From a virus: DNA of 35,537 nt. Both the position numbers and the translations under genes were made by a program. The stretch lies in the IMG/VR virus record IMGVR_UViG_3300040801_001642, positions 1 through 35,537 of that record. One strand, given 5' to 3'. Position 1 is the first letter of the stretch, and the number at the start of each line of letters is the position of its first letter. The notes beneath the pieces are model-generated. The model did no database searches and was not told where the DNA came from. It saw only the letters and a program-made list of their open reading frames with translations. This document shows, in pieces, positions 17,790 through 26,512 of this stretch.

Positions 17790-18371
17790 ATGGCATCTGC
17801 ATTCATGGCGATCACCAGCGCCCTCGGAGGGGGCGGAGCTGCAGCGGCAGGCGCCGGCGCGGCCACGGCGGCCTCGAGCATGTTCGCGGGCGGATCTGCG
17901 GCGGCCACGGCGGCGACCACGGCAGCAGCGGGCGGCGGCTTCGCATCCACCCTCACGACGGTTCTCTCGATCGGATCCGCGCTGGCCTCGATCGCGCAGG
18001 GGAACGCGCAGGCATCCGCGCTCAAGGAGCAGGCGACGCAGGTCGCGGTGCAGGACAGCCAAAGCCGCGCCTCCGACGCGCAGAAGCGCGCCTCGCTGGC
18101 CGAGGAATACGCGGACATGACCTCGGAGCAGGCGGCGGTGCAGCTCGCCAACGGGCTCAACCCGGGCGTTGGCACGCCGGCCACGATCCGGGAGGCCACC
18201 ACGAAATTCGCTGAGCGGAACCTCTCGGTGAGCCGCGAGAACACAAAGAACCGATCGACCGTCGCGCGGCTGCAGCAGCGTTCCCTCATGAAGCAGGCGA
18301 GCAGCGCGCGCATGGGCGGCTTCCTCGGCGCGATCGGATCCTTCGGTCGCCTCTACAGCGCGGTGGGCTAA
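17790..18371 (+). CDS. Internal virion protein B-like (193 aa)
   Basis: Occupies the place of T7 gp14. The first ~75 residues are a long Ala/Gly-rich hydrophobic stretch (MASAFMAITSALGGGGAAAA and onwards) that could insert in the outer membrane on ejection; the rest is a charged coiled-coil region (QAQASALKEQ-type, QSRASDAQKRASLAEEYADM). It ends with a small hydrophobic segment. ATG 17790 has GGAGGGCGGGAG upstream. It abuts the next ejection gene. Confidence 0.7.
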   Translation: MASAFMAITSALGGGGAAAAGAGAATAASSMFAGGSAAATAATTAAAGGGFASTLTTVLSIGSALASIAQGNAQASALKEQATQVAVQDSQSRASDAQKRASLAEEYADMTSEQAAVQLANGLNPGVGTPATIREATTKFAERNLSVSRENTKNRSTVARLQQRSLMKQASSARMGGFLGAIGSFGRLYSAVG

Positions 18372-20909
18372 ATGGCAGGACGCAGAAACTACGGGGCACG
18401 GGTTCGCCGGTATAGCCGGCACCAGCGCGTTCTCACCGAGGTGCAGCCCAGCTACACGCCGGAGAGCGCGGCGACGGCGCAGATGTGGGGCCAGATCAAG
18501 TCGGGCCTCGAGGACGGGATCTCGTTCCTCCGCCCGGCCGTGGAGCAGGAGCAGACCGTGCGCGGCGAGCGCGAGGCTCTCGAGGCATACGAGAGCGGAT
18601 CCTTCGAGATGCGCTCGCCGCTCACCCTGCGAAGCCGGGCGTTCAACACCACGGGCGAGCGGCTCATCACGAACCGCGCGATGCAGCGTTTCGAGGAGGG
18701 GCTGCGCGATGTGCAGTCGCGGTCTACCTCGGTCAGCTCGGTGCAGTCGAACCTGCAGGAATTCATGGGGCAGTTCTTCGAGGAGATGCCCGACATCCCC
18801 GGCCTGCGCACGCGGTTCGTTTCGCAATTCGAGCGGGCCGAGGCGTCCATGGTGCGCGCCGCAACGCAGCGTGCCGTCGCCGCAGCGAACGCCTCGCGCC
18901 GCCGGGCCGTCACGGAAACCCGTGAGCTCATCGAGGCCGAGGCCGAGCGCACGGCTCTGACCGCCGGAACGGAGGGCGAGGTGGCCGAGGTCATCACGCA
19001 AGGGATCGAGCTGCTCGCGGCCGATGGCCCGCCCGAAGCCTTTGAGGCCGCCGGCGTCATGTTCCCCCCGGATCCGAACCGCTCCGGGATCCTCCGCGCC
19101 GAGCAGATCAACAGCTCCGCAACCGAGATGCGCCAGAACGCGGAGGAGGTATTCCTTCGCGCGCAGATCCTCCAATCCGACACCCCGATGCTTCTGGCCC
19201 GGGCCTATGAGGAGGAGGTGTTCTCCGGCAACGCGGATCTTCCGCCAGAGCAGTCGCTCCGCCTTCTGGGATCCCTGCGATCGACGGCACGCCAGCGCGA
19301 AAGCGAACGGCTCGCGGCCGAGCGGCAGGTCGAGACGCAGCTCGCCGAAGCGGCGAACGAGGAGCTCAATCCCTACATCGTCGCGGCCGAGAACGGCGTC
19401 CCGCAGGCGATGCCGCAAGCCGACCGGGCGGCGCTCCTCGAGAGCGTCTCCGGCAACCCGACGCTGCTCGGTCAGGTCGAGACGCAGCTCGAGATTGCCG
19501 ACGCGGTGGTCACGCTCCACGGCATGAGCCCGCAAGAGCAGATCAACTTCATCGAGGAGCAGCTCGCCGCCTTCGAGGCGACGCCGGGTGTCGATCGCCG
19601 TGAGGCCGCGCTCATCTCGGAGCTGGCGCCACGGCTGCAGGCGCTCCGCCGCGCGATCGATGAGGAGCAGGTCGGCCTCGATGCCGCCGAGGTCGCGGTC
19701 AATTCCGGCGCGCTGCTCGATGAGGAGCAGATGGCGGAGCTCGCCTCGCGCGTCGCGGGCTACCCCGAGCTGCAGGCGGCATACGACACGATCGAGGCGG
19801 CGCAGGACTACATCACCGGCACCGAGGCGCTCACCGGCGCCCAGCGCGAGCAGCAGTTCAACGCCATCGAGGACGCGCTCACCACGCTCTCGATCGAGGG
19901 CGGCCGTGTCGGCGCCGCAGCAGCTCGGCAGCTCGACGCGCTCGAGGGCGCCCGGTCGCCCTCCCCCGCGCTCACGGCTCTCGCGGCGACTGACGCGGCC
20001 CGCTTCGCGTCGCGCGTCGGCGTGGAGCTCGAGCCCTTCCCGGAAGAGGCAAGCCTCATGGATGTGGGCGCCACCGTGGCCACCCGCATCGCGCAGATCC
20101 AGCCGCAGACGCAGCGCCTCGGCGTCGATTACCCGGTGCCGATCACACAGTCGGAGCTCGAGGCCATCTCCGACATGTTCCAAGGGGCGAACAACGCGAG
20201 CCGCGTGGCCTTCCTGCAGGGCTTCGCGGACATGCCGGCACCGCAGCGCGAGCGGATCTTCTCGGCGCTCGGGCAGGATAACCCGCAGATCCTCGCGGCC
20301 GCGCGGGTTTCGACCACGGCGCCGGCCGCCTCGAGGGCCATCCTCGCCGGCACCGGATCCACGCTCAACGCCACGCCCACCGTGGTCTCGACGGTCGAGG
20401 CGCAGGCGATGGCGCCGATCATGCAAGCCGGGATCCTGCCACCCGCCGAGCTCGACACGGTGCGCACCACGGCGCTGCAATACGCGCGCGGCATGGCGGT
20501 GCGGCAAGGTCTCACGGAGATCTCCCCGGCGGATCTCGAGCGCGGCTATGATCTGGCGCTCGGGGCGAATGACGAGGGGGTCGGTGGCATCGAGCCCGTG
20601 GCGCGGCGCGGCTTCCTTGGCGGCCGTGACTTCGGCGTTACGATCCTGCCCACCGGCGTGTCCGGTGAGGAGGTGGCGATGGCCCTCGAGAGCCTCACGG
20701 TGGAGCGGCTCACCGAGCTGACCGGCGGCCGGATCCTCGATGGCTTCGAAAACGAATACAACCTCGAGCGCTTCACCCGGCAGATCGCCGGCTTGCGCCC
20801 GGTCGCCGAGGGCGTCTACGCTCTGACAGACGCGCAGGGCGGTGTGTTCCGCACGCCCGACGGCGAGAACCCGGTGCTTCTCATCCGCCTCGAGGATCTT
20901 CTGCAATGA
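18372..20909 (+). CDS. Internal virion protein C-like ejection protein (845 aa)
   Basis: Corresponds in place and size to T7 gp15. The start MAGRRNYGARVRRYSRHQRV is basic and short; the body is a long helical array rich in Ala/Glu/Gln (for example ERAEASMVRAATQRAVAAAN), as in core proteins that form the periplasmic tube. The C-terminal ~130 residues are more compact (GFLGGRDFGVTILPTGVSGE). No lytic transglycosylase motif is visible. ATG follows the previous stop directly and the stop overlaps the next start by four bases. Confidence 0.72.
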   Translation: MAGRRNYGARVRRYSRHQRVLTEVQPSYTPESAATAQMWGQIKSGLEDGISFLRPAVEQEQTVRGEREALEAYESGSFEMRSPLTLRSRAFNTTGERLITNRAMQRFEEGLRDVQSRSTSVSSVQSNLQEFMGQFFEEMPDIPGLRTRFVSQFERAEASMVRAATQRAVAAANASRRRAVTETRELIEAEAERTALTAGTEGEVAEVITQGIELLAADGPPEAFEAAGVMFPPDPNRSGILRAEQINSSATEMRQNAEEVFLRAQILQSDTPMLLARAYEEEVFSGNADLPPEQSLRLLGSLRSTARQRESERLAAERQVETQLAEAANEELNPYIVAAENGVPQAMPQADRAALLESVSGNPTLLGQVETQLEIADAVVTLHGMSPQEQINFIEEQLAAFEATPGVDRREAALISELAPRLQALRRAIDEEQVGLDAAEVAVNSGALLDEEQMAELASRVAGYPELQAAYDTIEAAQDYITGTEALTGAQREQQFNAIEDALTTLSIEGGRVGAAAARQLDALEGARSPSPALTALAATDAARFASRVGVELEPFPEEASLMDVGATVATRIAQIQPQTQRLGVDYPVPITQSELEAISDMFQGANNASRVAFLQGFADMPAPQRERIFSALGQDNPQILAAARVSTTAPAASRAILAGTGSTLNATPTVVSTVEAQAMAPIMQAGILPPAELDTVRTTALQYARGMAVRQGLTEISPADLERGYDLALGANDEGVGGIEPVARRGFLGGRDFGVTILPTGVSGEEVAMALESLTVERLTELTGGRILDGFENEYNLERFTRQIAGLRPVAEGVYALTDAQGGVFRTPDGENPVLLIRLEDLLQ

Positions 20910-23900
20910 CCGGATCCGTCGGCCTCAACTTCACCCCGCTCGAGCCTGACGTTGCCGTCGCTCCCGGATCCGCGATCGGTGAGCGCGTCGGCTTCGGCGA
21001 GGCCGTCGGTGCCGGGTTCCGCAGCGCCTCGGAGCTGGGCTTCCGGCGGGATGATGCGCGCCGCCGCGAGGCGTATGGGATCTACATGGACCCGATCGAC
21101 CGGGCAATTCAGGGCCACATCGATCTCCCGGATCCGATCATGCGCACGGTGGCGGAGGAGGGGTTCGATCCAAGCCTCGAGACGCTGGGGCGGATCCGCT
21201 CGTGGGTCGAGGAGAACGGCGCGCAGTATGGATACGATCCCGAGGAGTTCGACCCTCCCGAGGATGTGATCGCCCGGCGTGAGGAGATCCTCTCCGATGC
21301 AGCGGCATTCGTGGATGAACAGAACGAGATCCTCGGCCGCGCTGGCCCGGGCACCGCGCTTGCCGGCCAGCTCATCGGTGGCGTCGGCGCCGAGTTCACG
21401 GACCCGTTCAACGTGCTCACCCTGCCCGCCGGTGCGCCGGCCCGGGCGGGCCTGCTCGCCACGATGGGGGTCGAGGCCGCGATCAATGCCGGCCTCGAGC
21501 TCGCAGAGCTGGGCGCGCGCAACCGCTTTGCCGAGGAGCTGGGGCAGGAGACGCAAAGCCCGCTCGAGGCCGCGACGATCGGCGCGCTCTTCGGTGCCGG
21601 CGGTGCGGCGGCCATGCGTGGCCTCGAGGTCGGGACGATCCGGGGCTTCGAGCGCATCGGCCGGTTTCTCTCGCAGCGTGAGCTCCGCGCGCTCGCCGAA
21701 GCGGCGGCCGGGAGCGCCAATCCATCCGAGGCCGCGCTCGGGAACGCGCTCCTGCAGGATCTCGCGGAAGCCGGGCAGGTAGGCGCGAACACCTCGCGGG
21801 CCGCCGAGGAAGAGCATCAGCGCCGCCTCGCGGAGGCTACGGCCGCCCTTAACGAGGGCCGGGCGGTGAGTATGCCCGACCAGCCGGCGACACTCAGGCC
21901 GCGCCCAGACGAGCCCGGCGGCGCCCTCGAGATGGCCGACACCCGGGATATCCAGATCGACACCGGCCGAAGCGACGCGCCCCAGCGGATCAACGAGCCC
22001 TTCGATCCCGATCGCGCCGGCGTCGCCATGATCTTCGAGGCCGAGGATGGAACCCGCACGCTCGTGGATGGGCGGGCCCGGCTCGATGCCGCGCGCGAGG
22101 CCGGGATCGATGCGCTCCCGTCGCGGATCTATCGCGAGGCCGATGGCTTCCGGATCGAGGATCTCCGGCGGGTTCTCGATGAGATGGACGGCGCCGAGCG
22201 CGAATTCCTGCCCGCCACCCTCCGGGCCTATAACGCCATGTCCGATGACGCGTTCAACGTCATGGCCATGGGCGGCGTGGATGCCGGCGTGGCGATGGTG
22301 GTCGCGCGCCAGATGGAGAGCAGCCCGGAGCTGCAGTTCGCCATGATCCGCGCTCTGCAGCGTGCCGGCATCAACACGCCGGAGGGCGCGCTCCGCGCCA
22401 TGCCGGAGCTCTCGCGGGGGCTCGAGCCGATCGTGCCGGAGGCCGACTACACCGCGCGCCAGAAGGTGACAGCGCGGGCGATGGACGGCATCCTCGAGGA
22501 CGATGAGCTCCTCACCGCCCTGCGCGAGCAGCGTGCCGCCGTGCGCGGCGAGCCGGCCGGCGCGGGATCCGCAGCAGAGGACGCGATCCTCGCCGATGAG
22601 CTGCGCTCCCGGGTGATGGAGAACATGGGGCGCAACCCCGCATTGGAGAGGGCGATCAATGCTGCAGCGAAACACTATGCCGCCACCGGCCGACTTGGGG
22701 ATGGTGCCGGAAGGCTCCTTTCTGAGCTCCGAGGTCTCACCAGATCAGGCGCGCTCGATCGCGCAGGAGACAGCCTTCCTCGAGCAGATGCGGAACCTCA
22801 AGGCCCGGCTGCACCGGCACAGGACGGGAATGAGAGGTTCTCCGACCCGATCGACGGTGAGGGAGCAGCCGGACAGGTAGCCGCAACCCCGCTCGTGCGG
22901 GATCCTCCGCCGGAGGGCTTCTCGGATGACCTCGCCGGCCGCGAGGATCTCAAGCGCCGCGTCGAGGATGGCGCGCCGCGCGAGGAGATCGACACGCACC
23001 CGGCGCTTGTGCGGGCTCTCGAGGAGATGGAGGCCCGCGCCGAGCAGGCCACGGATCTCGCCGAGGTCTACGGCACCCGGGAGTGGCACGACAGCCGTCA
23101 GTATGTTTTCGGATCCGAGGTCGAGAGCGGCACCCGGGCGGCAATCCCGCGCTGGCGTGATGAGGCCGAGAGCTTCGCCGGTGAGATGGGCCCGCTTCGG
23201 GAGCGCGAGGTCACGATCCTCCTCGGCCCGCCGGCCGCCGGCAAGAGCACGATCGCCGAGGGGCTGGCGCTCGATCGCCGGGCCGCCATCCTCGATCCCG
23301 ATGAGATCAAGAAAACGCTCCCGGAATACGAGGGCGGCATCGGCGCGGCGGCCGTGCATGAGGAGAGCTCCGATCTGGCCAAGATGCTCGAGGGCGTCAT
23401 GCGCGAGGAAGGAACGAACATGATCGTTCCCAAGGTCGGCGGATCCCCGGGCAGCATTCGCGCCATGGCCCAGCGCTTCCAAGAGAGCGGCTACCGGGTT
23501 TCGATCGTCAACATGGCGGTGTCACCCGACGAGGCATACATCAGGATGATCGGGCGCTTCATCGGCACCGGCCGGATCATCCCGCCGAAATACATGGACG
23601 CGGTGGGCGACAACCCGACGCGCACCTATCAGACACTCAGGGATGAAGGAGCTGCGGATGGCTTCGCGGAAATCGACAATAACGGGGGCTTCAACGCGCC
23701 AAAGCCCATCACCGAGCGCGTCGGAGAATTCGACCCGTTCGCAGGATCCCGCTTCGATCTGGGCGCGGGCAGAGGAAGCCTACTCGAAGCCGCTAACGGC
23801 GGAGCAGGAGCAGGTGATCGCGGGGCTGGCGCGGCCGACATCATCCGGCGAGACGCCCTAGTCGATCGCGTGCCGATCGGCGTGGAGCAGATCGACCGAT

Positions 23901-23998
23901 CGACCACACGCGCGACAACGATGACGCGGCAGGAGCTCGAGGACGAGCTCGTGGCCGAGGAGACGTTCGCCGAAGTGCTGCAGTATTGCGTGAGGTAG
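20906..23998 (+). CDS. Polyvalent ejection protein with ParB-like and zeta-toxin-like domains (1030 aa)
   Basis: Lies between gp15-like and gp16-like genes and is probably carried in the virion. The N-terminal ~270 residues have ejection-protein features, including hydrophobic stretches (TALAGQLIGGVGAEF, then GALFGAGGAAAMRGLE). Residues ~365-430 resemble a ParB N-terminal domain (AEDGTRTLVDGRARLDAARE). Residues ~770-905 match zeta-toxin kinases: VTILLGPPAAGKSTIAEGLA with Walker A G774-S781, then ILDPDEIKKTLPEY, MLEGVMREEGTNMIVPKVGG, and the PDEAYIRMIGRFIGTGRIIP basic segment. Zeta toxins phosphorylate UDP-GlcNAc or related substrates. Near 22690-22830 and 23755-23850 the G/C third-position bias moves to the +1 frame, suggesting compensated frameshifts or sequence errors. 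The stop is three bases before the next gene. Confidence 0.72.
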   Translation: MTGSVGLNFTPLEPDVAVAPGSAIGERVGFGEAVGAGFRSASELGFRRDDARRREAYGIYMDPIDRAIQGHIDLPDPIMRTVAEEGFDPSLETLGRIRSWVEENGAQYGYDPEEFDPPEDVIARREEILSDAAAFVDEQNEILGRAGPGTALAGQLIGGVGAEFTDPFNVLTLPAGAPARAGLLATMGVEAAINAGLELAELGARNRFAEELGQETQSPLEAATIGALFGAGGAAAMRGLEVGTIRGFERIGRFLSQRELRALAEAAAGSANPSEAALGNALLQDLAEAGQVGANTSRAAEEEHQRRLAEATAALNEGRAVSMPDQPATLRPRPDEPGGALEMADTRDIQIDTGRSDAPQRINEPFDPDRAGVAMIFEAEDGTRTLVDGRARLDAAREAGIDALPSRIYREADGFRIEDLRRVLDEMDGAEREFLPATLRAYNAMSDDAFNVMAMGGVDAGVAMVVARQMESSPELQFAMIRALQRAGINTPEGALRAMPELSRGLEPIVPEADYTARQKVTARAMDGILEDDELLTALREQRAAVRGEPAGAGSAAEDAILADELRSRVMENMGRNPALERAINAAAKHYAATGRLGDGAGRLLSELRGLTRSGALDRAGDSLPRADAEPQGPAAPAQDGNERFSDPIDGEGAAGQVAATPLVRDPPPEGFSDDLAGREDLKRRVEDGAPREEIDTHPALVRALEEMEARAEQATDLAEVYGTREWHDSRQYVFGSEVESGTRAAIPRWRDEAESFAGEMGPLREREVTILLGPPAAGKSTIAEGLALDRRAAILDPDEIKKTLPEYEGGIGAAAVHEESSDLAKMLEGVMREEGTNMIVPKVGGSPGSIRAMAQRFQESGYRVSIVNMAVSPDEAYIRMIGRFIGTGRIIPPKYMDAVGDNPTRTYQTLRDEGAADGFAEIDNNGGFNAPKPITERVGEFDPFAGSRFDLGAGRGSLLEAANGGAGAGDRGAGAADIIRRDALVDRVPIGVEQIDRSTTRATTMTRQELEDELVAEETFAEVLQYCVR

Positions 23999-24001
23999 GT
24001 C

Positions 24002-26512
24002 ATGGGTTTCAAGGACTGTCTCAATCGCGGCATTGCCGACGGATCCATGCCACGCGCGCGGGCCGAGGAGATCGTGCGGCAATACGAGGCGCATTTCAGC
24101 GAGCTCGAGATGGAGATGGGCCCGACGCAGGCCGACTATGAAGCAGCGCGTCGTGTCGTCATGGCAGCTCGAGCGGCCGCGAAAGAACGCCGCCGGGTGG
24201 CCCAGCTCCAAGCCGATGCGGCCCAGCGACAGGCGCAGCGGTTGCAGGCGTGGACGAACATCTATGGCAACGAGGATCCCGGCGACGCGGTGCAGGCGAT
24301 CCTTTCCCGGCGGCGCGGCGCCCGGGGCCAGACGGTCGAGGGGCTCTATGAGAGCGTGCGGCGCAGCTACCGACGCGAGATGACCGACGCGATCGTCGCC
24401 TTCCGCGCCCGGCTCACCGGCCAGCGCCGCAACAAGGACACCCTCAACAACGTGGTGCGCGAGCTCTTCGGTGAGGGCACCGGCGACGCCATGGCGCGCG
24501 GCATCGCGGAGAGCTTCTCGACGGTGGCCGAGAAGGCCCGCACCCGGTTCAACGCGGCCGGCGGGCACATCGGCAAGCTCGAGCGCTGGTCCCTGCCCCA
24601 GACGCACGACAGCTCCAAGATCCGCCGCGTGGGGCGCGATGAGTGGACGGCATACATCGATCGGCTTCTCGATTGGGACGCCATGGCGGTGAGCCATAAC
24701 AACGGCGTGAGGTTCACTCAGGCCGAGAAGCGCTCGATCCTTGAGCAGAGCTATCAGGACATCCGGACCAACGGTTATTCCAAGACCGAGCCCGGCGTGC
24801 GTCGCGGCTCGGCGAAGTATAACCAGCGCGCGGATCATCGGTTCTTCCAATTCCGCGACGCGTCGGCTTGGCAGGAATACAACGCGAAATTCGGATCCGG
24901 CCGCGACGCGTTCCGGGTGATGCTCGGCCACCTCGACAGCATGGCCAGCGACATCGCGCAGATGGAAATGCTCGGCCCGAACCCGAACCACGGCTTCGCC
25001 TACCTCAAGGATGTGGCGATGGATCTGGCGCAGCGCTCCCGGGATCCGAAGGCGCCGGCCCGGGCGGAGCAGCGGCTCAAGCAAGCTGACCGCATGTTCG
25101 ATATGCTCAACGGCGTGACGAACATCCCGGAGAACGAGCGCGTGGCGCGCGGGTTCTCGGCTCTGCGATCGAGCCTCACGGCCGCGCACCTCGGCTCGGC
25201 GGTCATCTCCTCGGTCACGGACTTCAACACGAACCGGCTGGCCGCCTCTTTCGTGGGCATGAACCAAGCCGGCTTTCTCCGCCAGATGCGCCGGCTGGTG
25301 TCGAGCAAGGACTTCCGCGAGGACGCGAACCGGCTGGGCCTCATCTTCGAGAACGCGGTCGATCAAGGCAACGCGGTCGCGCGATACGAGCTCGAGAACG
25401 TCCATGTCGAGTGGGCCTCGCGCGCGGCCGACTTCACGATCCGCGCCTCGGGGCTGGGCTACCTGACCGAGATCCAGCGCCAGAGCTTCGGTCTCGAGTT
25501 CATGAGCACGATGGCCTCGAAGTGGCGGAGCTCGAGCTGGGAAGAGCTCGGCACCACGGGCACGGGCTGGCGCCGCACGATGGACAAGCGGTTCAAGCGC
25601 GCGATGGAGGATTACGGCTGGGACGCTGAGGCATGGGAAGCGCTCCGCGCGGCCGGCACCTACAGGCTCAAGAACGGGCTCGAGGTGGTGCGGGCGCAGG
25701 ACATCGAGGCGGCCGGCAGTCAGCGCGTCGCGGATCTCTACATGGAGACGATCTCGCAGATGACCGAGTTTGCCGTTCCCTCGAGCGACACGCACGGCCG
25801 CGCGCTTGTGCTCAACGGGACGCAGCCGGGATCCCTCGGCGGCGAGCTCATCCGGGCCGGCCTGCAGTTCAAGGCGTTCCCGATCACGATGATGACAACG
25901 CAGATCTCGCGCGTCATGGCCGAGTGGAACGCCGGCAGGAAGGCGAACGCGGTGGGCTACGGCGCGAGCCTCGTGATCGGATCCACCATGCTCGGCGCCG
26001 TGGCGCTATGGCTCAAGGATATCGTGGCCGGCCGGGATCCGCGCAACGCGGCGACACCGAAATTCTGGGCGGCGGCGATCGCGCAGGGCGGCGGGTTTGG
26101 TCTCTTCGGCGACTTCTTTTTCTCCGACGTGAACCGCTTTGGCGGCGGCGTGGGATCCAGCCTCGGCGGCCCGCTCACCGGGTTCTTCGATGACTTCGGC
26201 AAGCTCACGATCGGGAATGTGCAGGAGGTGCTGCAGGGCGAAACGCTGGCCGAGGCGAACGCGGGCCGCGAGGCGGTGCGGTTCCTCGAGCGGTATACAC
26301 CGGGCAGCTCTCTATGGTATGCCCGGCTTGCGCTCGAGCGGGAGATCTTTGATCGCTTGCAACGTGTCGTGGATCCGAACGCGTCCAGATCCTTCGGCTC
26401 GCAGAACCGCTACCCCGACGACATCGGGACGCAGTTCTTCGCACCCCCCGGCGAGCGCATCGGAGATGCTCGCTTGCCTGACCTCGGCAACATCATCGAA
26501 AGGCGCGAATAA
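24002..26512 (+). CDS. Internal virion protein D-like ejection protein (836 aa)
   Basis: Third large ejection protein, in the place of T7 gp16 but without a recognisable N-terminal transglycosylase. It has a coiled-coil N-terminal third (EEIVRQYEAHFSELEMEMGP, and later VMAARAAAKERRRVAQLQAD). The middle and C-terminal parts resemble the conserved end of gp16-type proteins: HHRFFQFRDA-type (here ADHRFFQFRDASAWQEYNAK), LGHLDSMASDIAQMEMLGPN, LTAAHLGSAVISSVTDFNTN and GGELIRAGLQFKAFPITMMT. Near residue 655 a hydrophobic segment (YGASLVIGSTMLGAVALWL) may cross the inner membrane. The stop overlaps the fibre start (TAATG). Confidence 0.72.
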   Translation: MGFKDCLNRGIADGSMPRARAEEIVRQYEAHFSELEMEMGPTQADYEAARRVVMAARAAAKERRRVAQLQADAAQRQAQRLQAWTNIYGNEDPGDAVQAILSRRRGARGQTVEGLYESVRRSYRREMTDAIVAFRARLTGQRRNKDTLNNVVRELFGEGTGDAMARGIAESFSTVAEKARTRFNAAGGHIGKLERWSLPQTHDSSKIRRVGRDEWTAYIDRLLDWDAMAVSHNNGVRFTQAEKRSILEQSYQDIRTNGYSKTEPGVRRGSAKYNQRADHRFFQFRDASAWQEYNAKFGSGRDAFRVMLGHLDSMASDIAQMEMLGPNPNHGFAYLKDVAMDLAQRSRDPKAPARAEQRLKQADRMFDMLNGVTNIPENERVARGFSALRSSLTAAHLGSAVISSVTDFNTNRLAASFVGMNQAGFLRQMRRLVSSKDFREDANRLGLIFENAVDQGNAVARYELENVHVEWASRAADFTIRASGLGYLTEIQRQSFGLEFMSTMASKWRSSSWEELGTTGTGWRRTMDKRFKRAMEDYGWDAEAWEALRAAGTYRLKNGLEVVRAQDIEAAGSQRVADLYMETISQMTEFAVPSSDTHGRALVLNGTQPGSLGGELIRAGLQFKAFPITMMTTQISRVMAEWNAGRKANAVGYGASLVIGSTMLGAVALWLKDIVAGRDPRNAATPKFWAAAIAQGGGFGLFGDFFFSDVNRFGGGVGSSLGGPLTGFFDDFGKLTIGNVQEVLQGETLAEANAGREAVRFLERYTPGSSLWYARLALEREIFDRLQRVVDPNASRSFGSQNRYPDDIGTQFFAPPGERIGDARLPDLGNIIERRE

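Noticed and set aside
17676-20906. 1076-codon open frame antisense to the ejection-protein region
   Set aside because: Long antisense frames are expected in GC-rich, biased coding DNA. The product is low-complexity, has no domains and crosses several real genes.
18372-26512. Lytic transglycosylase domain in the ejection proteins, as in T7 gp16
   Set aside because: I could not find the catalytic Glu with its Ser-Gly-Ala context in any of the three proteins.
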